Below are positions 33,901 to 41,802 of a DNA stretch of 64,000 nt, piece by piece; the first letter of the stretch is position 1; each line of letters opens with the position of its first letter. The notes under the pieces are model-generated. The model searched no databases. It was not told the origin of the DNA and worked only from the letters and a program-made list of their open reading frames with translations. The stretch is taken from positions 496,001-560,000 of the forward strand of contig JANEZZ010002246.1 of the NCBI GenBank assembly GCA_026122225.1, given 5' to 3'. The translations under genes and the position numbers were made by a program. This stretch comes from Heloderma charlesbogerti (Eukaryota; Chordata; Lepidosauria; Squamata; Helodermatidae).

Positions 33901-34215
33901 AGGTCAAATCAGTCCATCCTAAAGGAAATCAACCCTGAGTGCTCATTGGAAGGACAGATAATGAAGCTGAAGCTCCAATATTTTGGCCACCTAATGCGAA
34001 GAGAAAACTCCCTGGAAAAGACCCTGATGCTGGGAAAGACTGAAGGCAAAAGGAGAAGGGGACGGCAGAGGATGAGATGGCTAGATAGCATCACGGATGC
34101 AATGAATATGAACTTGAGCACGCTCCGGGAGAGAGCGCAGGACAGGAAGGCCTGGCGTGCTATGGTCCATGGGGTCACAAAGAGTCGGACACGACTGAAC
34201 AACTGAACAACAACA
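30998..34215 (+). mobile_element. Full-length RTE-BovB LINE with 10-bp target duplication
   Basis: aggccttctc occurs just before (30988-30997) and just after (34216-34225). The body is 3.2 kb, the usual BovB length. It opens 'cttcatggatcactgccttg', contains the BovB hallmark GNGNPLQYSC near the N-terminus, and ends 'gagtcggacacgactgaaca' then (aac)n. It inserted into the 3' coding end of an L2-like element, whose frame resumes downstream. BovB is known to have moved horizontally among squamates and ruminants. This copy looks young because only one stop breaks its ORF. Confidence 0.95.
31063..34206 (+). pseudogene. BovB ORF: endonuclease-reverse transcriptase with one in-frame stop
   Basis: One frame runs from the ATG at 31063 to the TGA at 34204, about 1047 codons, broken only at 33433-33435 (TGA). 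An APE-type endonuclease occupies roughly residues 105-350. Visible motifs are GTWNVRSMN, ISELKWTG, GDWNAKVGS and SDHELL. The reverse transcriptase follows, with NKASGDDSIPAELF, NYRTIALISH, GFRRGRGTRDQIAN, FIDYAKAFD (about residue 689) and YADD (residues 792-795). The C-terminal region contains GCESWTIRKAERRRIDAFE and ends KSRTRLNN. The stop replaces the residue just before YADD; TGA for CGA is a typical methyl-CpG decay. Related copies at 47165 and in known BovB proteins carry Arg there. The product would lack the catalytic aspartates, so this copy should be inactive in cis. Confidence 0.92.
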
Positions 34216-34500
34216 AGGCCTTCTCAGTAGTGGCACCTACTTTCTGGAACACTGTCCTACGCATGGTACAAGAGGCAGAGACTGTGGCAAGTTTCAAACA
34301 CCTTTTGAAAACACATTTCTTTACGCCAGCTTTCCCTGGCCTGTAATGGACTACGATGCAATGGCTTTGTTTTACTGTTGTCTTTGTTGTAATGTTTTGA
34401 ATTATTTATTTATTATATGGTTTTATTGAATGATATATGCATTTGAGTATAGACTGCTTAGAGATTTTATTATATTAAGTGGTATATAAATAAATATATA
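34216..34500 (+). mobile_element. Right part of the L2-like LINE split by BovB
   Basis: The frame resumes with SVVAPTFWNTVLRM and ends at 34346 (taa). The UTR carries 'gactgcttagagattttatt' then a 'taagtggtatataaataaat' tail. Confidence 0.75.
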
Positions 34501-35158
34501 AAAGGGCTTCTGAGAATACAGTAGATATACCCCATCTAGAACCCTTTTTGAGGATTCTTATGATGCAATGAAGGATGACCAGATGCCATTATTTTAGAAA
34601 AGAATACTTGTGCTACATAAATCTGAGGCAAAAAATGTACCTCTAGTCTTCAGTGGGAGGTGGAACAGGAAGAATGGAGTGACATAAGACTATATTCCAT
34701 GAAAGAGCTTCAAGCCTGTGTTCTGGATGCTAAGAGTTGGGTTAGGGCCTAGGCCATCCAACCCCATGTTCTTCAACATGGGATCCCCAAGGCTAGTTGT
34801 TGGACTAGCCACTGTGCAGAGGGACTGCAGTTCACAGAACATCTGCTCATATGTATGAGGCTCTCTATTTAGGTTGAGCGAGTGGGGATTGCACATATCC
34901 TTCTTTGACCTTGCGTCAATACAGGGACTGGAAGGATATCTGGAACATGACCCCTTCCATTTACTAGATCTTTGTTTGTTGAGACAGGAAAGGCCCTGTA
35001 GAGTTAGAGATCCCCTAATTCTCATAGTTGACACTGTTGAGCAAGATTAGAAACCTATCCTGACACAGGTTGAAACAGCTCCTTATTTTTTATCCAAGGG
35101 AGGAATGTGATTTGCTTACACACCTTTCTTGTTTATACAGGTCCATTTCTGTTGAACC
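34501..35158. other. Gene-free stretch, nothing recognised
   Basis: No domain or repeat family is recognised between the LINE tail and the LTR element. Confidence 0.5.
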
Positions 35159-35440
35159 TGTGAAAGAAAAATGACCTTCTCTTTATTTCTAAGGATTCAC
35201 TTTTATTATTCAGCTGAACAAAAGACAGACAGACATGTATAGAAGAGAATCCATAGATTCCCTTAATAAAAAATAGTTCTTAGAATATTTATACCTGAAT
35301 ACAGACAACGGCACATTTGGCAACAGTAGGTTGGATATAAAATGCTGCATAAGGGTGGAGAAAGTCATTCATCACGCTTACTTGCTCAGAACTCCTGGCT
35401 ATGTGCAGTTTCACTTTTAGCTAATGGTGTTTCTTTCACA
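35159..35440 (-). repeat. 3' LTR of the proviral element
   Basis: It shares long blocks with 40331-40658, e.g. 'cttttattattcagctgaac' and 'cacatttggcaacagtaggt' (one change). About 45 bases present in the other LTR (near 40542-40590) are missing here. The ends are TGTGAAAGAAA and TTTCTTTCACA. Confidence 0.88.
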
Positions 35441-35453
35441 ATTCTCTCTTTTT
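35441..35453 (-). promoter_or_regulatory. Polypurine tract
   Basis: On the minus strand AAAAAGAGAGAAT lies directly before the 3' LTR. It is the expected site for plus-strand priming in retroviral replication. Confidence 0.75.
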
Positions 35454-37390
35454 GGCCAGACATCTCAGAAGATGCTCTGGCCACCTTCCTCAGACCTTTA
35501 TACTCATTAGCTTCTGCACTTTTTTCATTTCTTTCTTGACTTTCTAATTATTTTATTGCTGTTAACTTTATTTGTGTAGATTACACAAATTTACCAGTTT
35601 TTTTCTAAAACAGAGCTTTAAAGAACATAGTACATCTGCATATGTTCAGAGATTAAAACTATATAACAACAGCATAAACAAAAGAAGCAATTCAGCATAC
35701 ACTTTTGTAGACAAGCTTATCAGGGGAATAACAGCACATATTCTTAAGCAACTCACTAAACTGAAACTTTCTAGTTTAGGGTACATCTTGACCTACAAAC
35801 AATTTATGGTTATCAGTTCTACACACGAAGCAACTCTTTTTGCATTCTATGCAACTCTTGCTTGGCCTACATTAGTTTACCATGCTTTGCAACATTTTTT
35901 TTTTTTTTTAAATCACGCTCTGGTTTTGAGACTTCAGTTCTTGCTTCTTATCACTGCACACTTTCTGGTACTTTTCCACACTCCTCCACAAGCCTCTGCT
36001 CTAGTTTTCTCCAACATGGTGCCCTCCACACTTTTCTCTTTTGAGTCTTTCTATGTGTAACTCCACATACATGTGTCAACTTGCTTCCCACTGGTGACTT
36101 TCAACAAAACTTTACACTTGCTTTAACTCTTTAAAAATCTTGTTTTCATCATAATCATTTTAGCACATACACCATTTCTCAACGTTCAGTTTTACTTGCA
36201 TTCTCTTGTTCAAAGACATCTTTCTTTCTGGTAAACATACAAAGCTGAGCCTAAGCTACAATTTTGCTTTTCTCAAGCTGGCTGTGTTCATCTAATTTCA
36301 TACCGTATGGTAAATGCAAACCTTTGTTGTTTTCACAAAGGTAACATTGCATTTGCATGTTTGCATGAGGGTGGGTTTTTTTATACATCAAAACTTGCCA
36401 GCTGACCTTCTGTGTAATGGTTACATGCGGGCAATGACTTCTGTTTGTAATTACCTTTGGAGTTCGGTTTTTCAAAGCCCTTTTTTATACATGCCTTGCC
36501 TTCCAGCATTATTAAGCAGGCAAGGTTCAAAACTGGGCAATCATCACATACCCTCTCAGTGCCTCTCTCACTGGTCACAAACATCTTCAAATTATTTTAC
36601 GTTACTTACTCTTTTTTTTTTTTAATGAGGAATCTTCAAAGCATTTGCCACAGCTTGAGTCTTTTATACATACAGTAGGTATTTGATTTTTTACGCTACT
36701 AGGCCGGTGGTTACGCGAGCCATAACAATCAACCATGTCCGCTTGGTCCACATCTCTGACTTTTCTTTGTCTTCTGCTAGCTGGTGCTAGGCTTGCTGCT
36801 GGACTTTGCCACCTCTGCCAGCAGGACAGAATCTTACTGATCTCATTGGAGAGGCAGGGCACTATTATGGCCCTTTGATGGCATCAGTGAGCTACAAAGT
36901 AGCTACTAGGGTGCAAACAGGGAGAAGTCAGAACAGGTGAAGTCCAAACTCCTAGCATACTAGGACATGATGACCAAACAAACAAACAAACAAAAACAAG
37001 CAAAACTGTCTCCCTCCTTTTGGGAGTATATCATACAAAGTCTCGCGGGGTTGAGGGATGAGGGAACACACTGTCTTGACCAATTTTGGCTTGTTCAATT
37101 AGCACGTTATTGCAAATTTCTTCAGTTGTGTAACTTTCAGTCATCAGTTCACATAAAAGCATAACATATTCTAAGCTTTTTGAGTCTCCACTAGATCTGA
37201 TGGTCTTGGGATTAGCTGTCTACGTCTTGCTTTCGTCTCCTTCAGGGGTAGGACTGCAGGTACCTTACCCTGCGGACCTGGATTCCGAGATCTCCAGTTG
37301 GGTCAGCAATTTCGTCTGCTTCTGGGCTGGCCAGAGAGCGCTGTCTCTGTCCCTTGAGGTCATCTTTTGGGGGGCTGGATCAGCTAGTGC
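35454..37390 (-). other. Proviral interior, 3' part; env region expected, not recognised
   Basis: In element order this lies between the integrase-like remnant and the 3' LTR, where env would be. Minus-strand frames are short and broken, with clustered cysteines near 36400-36580, but no fusion peptide, CX6CC or transmembrane motif was identified with confidence. A T-run (35886-35900) and an A-rich run (36972-36995) are present. Confidence 0.35.
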
Positions 37391-37500
37391 TGGCCTTGGT
37401 ACAGGCGCACGTTGCATACTGGGAAGCGTGCATCTAGGAGTTAATTCTTGCTAGCTTGACTGCAGTGTGGGAGACCAGCAGCATCTGGTATGGTCTTTTT
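37391..37500 (-). pseudogene. Integrase C-terminal-like remnant of the provirus
   Basis: The minus strand reads PYQMLLVSHTAVKLA, resembling the end of gammaretroviral integrase (a GP[FY]xVLL...TAxKV block). A TAG stop sits where related proteins carry a conserved Trp. The upstream pol sequence is absent or replaced. Confidence 0.5.
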
Positions 37501-38778
37501 CACTAAGGCTGTGCACTGCCATGTTACGAAGCCCGAATAAGAAGGCGAAGCGGGCTTATTCAGACCAAAATCCTCGTGATGCGAAGTGGGTCAGAACAGT
37601 ATCAAGGCGCCCCAGGGCAAAGCGCCCCCCCTCCCATGAAGGACTTCCTCCGCCTCGGATATTCGGAGCTCTACTTAATGCCTGAGCGGTCCGGACAGGC
37701 TGTCTCCAAAATGTATCAACTTCTGAAAGCTCACCTGGAGGGAGGGAGGGAGGGGGAAGGCAAGCGGACGTGGGAAGGTGGGGGGAAGTGGGGAGGCGAG
37801 CGCAGGAGAAGGAGGGAGTGTGCTTTGGCGAATAGGAACTCTCAGCCAGAACCAACGCCAGCAGTCTCCAATCAGAGAGAGTGGTGGAGGAAGGGCATAT
37901 ATATACTTCGGCAAAAGGCTGCCTTCGGTTATTGAACTAGCTGTGTCTTTGGGAGAGGGCTGGCGTGGGTAGATGATCGTGCGTGTGCGTGCACGCGTGT
38001 GCAATCCTAGGAGTGGTCCTTCAGTTTGAGTTTGATTGCCATTAGGCTTTCCTCAAAATTTAAATTAAAAGGAAACAGCTTGGTTGTAGTGGGATTGTTC
38101 CCTCGGTCCTTGGTCATCCATCCCCTTTGGGACGGTGTCTTTTGCAGCACCCCTTCCAGCCGCCTCCTCATATTTCTCTCTACTTCCGACTAGTTTGTTA
38201 TTTGTATTAGATTAGATCCACCTCTCCTTTCCATATTTTTTCAAACTAACATAGCTTTTCCTTGTTCGTTGCTGCTACGCTCCCCAGTCCCCCGCCATTC
38301 CTGTGTTTGTTTATCTCACTTGTGGACTCCGGAAAAGGCTGCGTTTGTTGTTTAAGCTTGACCCTCACTTCTGCTTTCTCCATTCTCTTTCCTTCTTGTT
38401 TTTGTTGGTCAACCCTGTCTCTTTTAGATTTGTAAAAACCCAGTCTTATTTCAGTGTTTAAAAGCAAACATTGACTTCTGGGCATGCTCCTCCCAGAAGG
38501 AACATAATATTTAATGGCTCAAATAATATAGGGAGGGGCTGTATAACCGGGAGGGGAATAGGCTGATTAAAAAAGCTTACAGCTTGAACAGTTTTATTTG
38601 TTATTGAAATCAGGCTGTTAAAAACAAAAGGCTGTAGGACAGACATTGAAGCACTGGTGTCAACTGAAAAGAAATGGTTTGTCCATTTACCTGACGACAA
38701 TCAAAAAGGGGGAAAAGAAGGGCAAGAATAGCCTGTTCCCATGTGCTATCTAAGCTTATCTTCTTTTGCATTTTTCTT

Positions 38779-38780
<2 letters not shown>
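37501..38780. other. Unassigned block inside the provirus, including a GC-rich segment
   Basis: 37515-37820 is GC-rich with many CGAA/TTCG and GGGAGG runs, unlike its AT-rich surroundings. A TATA-like catatatatac follows at about 37896-37906. It sits where pol should be and may be a further insertion. No coding domain is recognised. Confidence 0.4.

Positions 38781-38782
<2 letters not shown>

Positions 38783-38815
<33 letters not shown>
38783..38815. repeat. (CT)n microsatellite
   Basis: A nearly pure run of about 15 CT repeats. Confidence 0.95.
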
Positions 38816-38817
<2 letters not shown>

Positions 38818-38889
38818 AATCCTCCCAGGACACTAGCTTGGAGTCACTTTCTTCTGGAGGCCTCCTTTAACTAATTAAACATCCAGATC

Positions 38890-39243
38890 ACTAGGTGTTA
38901 GGTGTTCTGTTGCCACGGCTTCTTAAAGCTCCTCTGAGATGGACAATTTTGTCCATGTCAAAGGTTCCTTCAGTTGGAAATTGTTTACTGGGGTTGTCTT
39001 GGGTATAAAAATTACAGTTTTCCAGAAACTTTGCAAGTTTGCTTTTGATACTGTATGCACATAAAACATGCTGAGGTACCTTTGGGAGAAACAGAAACAG
39101 GGCATGCCTTTGAACCAACAGATCCCATGGGACTAACCAGAGAGACCTCCAGAGACACAGCAGGTAGGGGTTTGGGGGTTTGCCAGAGCAGTACTGCGTC
39201 CAGAGACACCAAAAGGTTGCTTTACTGAAATTTAGAGCCCTTT
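38890..39243 (-). pseudogene. Gag matrix-like remnant of the provirus
   Basis: The minus-strand frame contains FPTEGTFDMDKI. It resembles the WPxxGTFD block of gammaretroviral matrix proteins and lies in the right place, after the leader and before pol. The frame is interrupted upstream by the SINE dimer. The identification rests on one motif. Confidence 0.4.
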
Positions 39244-39254
39244 CTACTTCTAAA

Positions 39255-39552
39255 GAGCCTCGTGTGGCGCAGAGTGGTAGGCGGCTGTATAGCAACCAAA
39301 GCTCTCCCCACGACCTGAGTTCGATCCCAGCAGAAGGTGGGTCCCAGGTAGCCGGCTCAGGTCGACTCAGCCTTCCATCCTTCCGAGGTCGGTAAAATGA
39401 GTACCCAGCTTGCTGGGGGACAAGGTAGTCACGACTGGGGAAGGCAATGGCAAACCACCCCCCTACAGTCTGCCACAAAAACGCTAGCGCAAGCGGCGTC
39501 CCTCTAGGGGTCAGCAATGACCCAGTGCTTGCACAGGAGGAACCTTTCCTTT
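39255..39552 (+). mobile_element. Sauria-type tRNA SINE, first unit of a dimer
   Basis: A tRNA-like head ('ctcgtgtggcgcagagtggt' box A; 'gacctgagttcgatcccagc' box B) is followed by a SINE body ('gaggtcggtaaaatgagtac', 'ggggaaggcaatggcaaacc') and a tail ending 'ggaacctttccttt'. Sauria SINEs use BovB machinery. Confidence 0.85.
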
Positions 39553-39894
39553 TGGGGGACCGGGGTGGCTTAGTGGTTAAGACGCTGAACTGCAGACTGG
39601 AAGGTCGGCAGGTCAGCAGTTCAAGACCCGAGTGCTGTGTGACGGAGTGAGCTCCCGTCTTCAGTCCCAGCTCCTGCCAACCTAGCAGCTCGAAAGCAAG
39701 AAATTGCAAGTAGATAAACAGGTACCGCCTCGGTGGGAAAGGTGACAGCGTTCTGTGCACCTCGGTGTTCAGTCATGCCGGCCACATGACCACGGAAGCG
39801 GCTTCGGACAGCGCTGGCTCTTCGGCTTAGAAACGGGGATGAGCACCGCACCCTAGAGTTCGACACGACTGGTTGGGGACACCTTTACCTTTAC
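39553..39894 (+). mobile_element. Sauria-type tRNA SINE, second unit
   Basis: The second head 'ggggtggcttagtggttaag' with box B 'ggtcagcagttcaagacccg' is followed by a different body. The BovB-like 3' end is 'gttcgacacgactggttggg' and the tail acctttaccttt. ctacttctaaa (39244-39254 and 39895-39905) flanks the pair as a whole. Confidence 0.88.
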
Positions 39895-39905
39895 CTACTT
39901 CTAAA

Positions 39906-40310
39906 CTCAGACTCCATATGCACTCCTTGGCCTCTGGGCTTTCGAAGGGTGGCAGGCAGGATGCCCGTCCAAGACCGTAGGCTCACCAGGACGTACCCAG
40001 TTTTGCTACCAGACACAACCATACAACAGTAGACAATATAGGCAACACAAGACAGGTCTCTTTAACAGTAAACAGATCTTCCCAATTACCCAGACCAGAA
40101 CAGTTCCCCAGTTACAGACTCGAGACAAAAACAGACAGAAACAGAAAAAAGAATGTGAATGTGAGCCTCAAGAGCTCAATAGCCGCAAAAGTTAGTAGCG
40201 AAATCTGATATGCTGGCAACTCACCTCGGGACACCGGGAGGTTCAAAGGACCTCAAATAGGTGTGCTGAAGGGGCTTGCCTTCACAACAGAATTGCTCTA
40301 CTTACGGGCT
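39906..40310 (-). other. Proviral leader region
   Basis: In element order this lies between the primer-binding site and the gag-like remnant. It is non-coding in all frames examined and may hold packaging sequences of the ancestral element. Nothing further can be said. Confidence 0.4.
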
Positions 40311-40328
40311 ATCTCAGTGGAACCTCCA
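40311..40328 (-). promoter_or_regulatory. Primer-binding site, tRNA-Gln type
   Basis: On the minus strand TGGAGGTTCCACTGAGAT differs from the complement of the tRNA-Gln 3' end by two bases. It starts two bases after the 5' LTR. Confidence 0.75.
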
Positions 40329-40330
40329 AT

Positions 40331-40658
40331 TGTGAAAGAAAAATTATCTTTCCTTTATTTCCAAGCATTCACTTTTATTATTCAGCTGAACAAAAGACAG
40401 ACAGACATGGATGGAAGAGAATCCATGGATTCGCTTAATAAAAAATTAGTTCTTGAAATATTTATACCTGAGTACAGACAAAGGCACATTTGGCAACAGT
40501 AGATTGGATACGAAATGCTGCATAAGGACAGAGAAAGTCATTCATTGGCTACTCATCAGATTCAAGCTTGTCTCACACAATCTGCAGAATCACGCTTACT
40601 TGCTCAGAACTTCTGGCTATGCGCAGTTTCACTTTTAGCTAATGGTGTTTCTTTCAGA
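40331..40658 (-). repeat. 5' LTR of the proviral element
   Basis: On the minus strand it has a TATA box (GGTATAAATATT, about 40457-40468 reversed) and AATAAA signals near its end, and finishes TTTCTTTCACA. The outer terminus has CA changed to GA on the plus strand (40657). Confidence 0.85.
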
Positions 40659-40662
40659 AACC

Positions 40663-41470
40663 GCATATGCACAATAGGACATATTGCTAAGTGAAATGGA
40701 TTATACCTCAAGAGCTAGGCTTAAGAAGATGTTAAGATCCATGCTACTTATTCTTGTGCACTATCTACTGGTCCACCATGCACACAGGTATAAATAATTA
40801 TATGCATAACAGAAACATTTTGACTTAGCAGATAAACTGATAGTCGGGGATTTTATTTTATTGCAATACATTAAATAACACAATGTTTAGGCACCAGGGG
40901 TTGTCTTTGGAGAATACTGTGCCTGAAATTAATGTTTCAGAACCATTTGCATAAGTGTGCCCACATATCTTGATACTATCTGCATGAAATTGCAAAATGG
41001 GAGCAGAGACTGCCAAGGTAGTACAAGGCTTTATAGATTAAGCCCACGATGGGCACAATCCTATGCATGTTTAGACAGAAAAAAGTCCTACAACTCCCAG
41101 CATGCTGTCTCAGTGCTTCACAGGATTGCACCTTTAATTGTACCTGAAATAGAACGGCAAATCCTGCAGAATGGAAAAGTCCCGGGGTTTTGCCCTTTCA
41201 ACAAATAGATGTCCTCCTAAATCACAGTAGGCACACTCCAGAGGTTTCAAATTGAGAGCTATAGTCTAGGCCAGAGTTTCATACAGGGACATACTGCGTA
41301 CCCTCCTCCATTTCGGATCTCCTGAAAGCCCAAAGAAAAGTATTCATACACTCCTCCCCAACCTCTGGTGACATCCAAGACTTCTTCAATTAAGGAGGAT
41401 TCTTGGCCTTTTATACATCTTCCACCCAGTTTGGGGAAAAATGAGAAAGAGAAAATTATCCATATTTTAG
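40663..41470. other. Upstream flank of mesotocin
   Basis: 41051-41110 holds half of a MITE ('cacaatcctatgcatgttta', 'ctacaactcccagcatgctg') also present, complete, at 43928. Nothing else is recognised. Confidence 0.5.
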
Positions 41471-41494
41471 TGACCTCACGTCTGTGACCTTGGC
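41471..41494 (+). promoter_or_regulatory. Paired nuclear-receptor half-sites in the mesotocin promoter
   Basis: TGACCT (41471) and TGTGACCTTGGC (41483-41494) are reverse AGGTCA half-sites. The second is the extended CCAAGGTCA form bound by SF-1/ERR-type receptors. They lie about 130-150 bp upstream of the predicted start of transcription, close to where mammalian OXT promoters carry their composite hormone response element (GGTGACCTTGACC). Confidence 0.55.
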
Positions 41495-41594
41495 TTATTA
41501 GTTGAGACATTTGGCGTGAAAAGCAATGCCTTGTATTTTTTAAGAGAAATGAGTAACAAGGGTGATAGCATAGCTAAGCAGGCCTGTCCACCGG

Positions 41595-41602
41595 TATATA
41601 TA
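41595..41602 (+). promoter_or_regulatory. TATA box of the mesotocin gene
   Basis: tatatata lies 88 bp upstream of the start codon, giving a predicted 5' UTR of about 55-60 bases. Confidence 0.75.
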
Positions 41603-41682
41603 TCTGCGACCATCAAGGCAAAAACCTAAAGGACATTTCCATTAGTGCTCCACAAAAGAAGCAACTGGTGGTGGCTAGAACC

Positions 41683-41802
41683 ATGTCTTACAATACGCTA
41701 GCCTTCTGCTTGCTTTGGCTGCTGGCTCTCTCTTCAGCTTGCTACATCCAGAACTGCCCCATTGGAGGGAAGCGATCCATCCTGGATATGGAAGTCAGAA
41801 AG
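41683..41802 (+). CDS. OXT: Mesotocin exon 1: signal peptide, hormone, start of neurophysin
   Basis: [19 protein letters not shown] is a clear signal peptide followed at once by CYIQNCPIG and GKR. The first neurophysin residues are SILDMEVRK. The exon ends AAG|GTAGGC, phase 0. The leader ending ALSSA is shared with vasotocin. Confidence 0.97.

Larger units (their letters stand above)
35159..40658 (-). mobile_element. Decayed proviral LTR element (endogenous retrovirus-like), minus strand
   Basis: Two similar LTRs (40331-40658 upstream and 35159-35440 downstream in element sense) bound 4.9 kb. A 4-bp duplication, aacc, flanks them (35155-35158 and 40659-40662). A primer-binding site complementary to tRNA-Gln lies two bases inside the first LTR and a purine tract abuts the second. 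These fit a gammaretrovirus-like integration. The interior is too short for intact gag-pol-env and is interrupted by a SINE dimer and other DNA. Only short gag- and integrase-like fragments are recognised, with stops. It has no intact gene and is not expected to be functional. Confidence 0.8.

Noticed and set aside
36251..36860. Envelope gene of the provirus
   Set aside because: The position is right and a few cysteines occur, but no env motif could be identified and frames are broken.
38891..39760. 289-residue minus-strand open frame
   Set aside because: It crosses the SINE dimer and only its last part resembles proviral gag. The length comes from the SINEs, so it is not a gene.
39255..39894. 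Two tRNA genes
   Set aside because: Box A and B are present but the anticodon arm and acceptor stem are not tRNA-like, and long SINE bodies follow. They are SINE heads.
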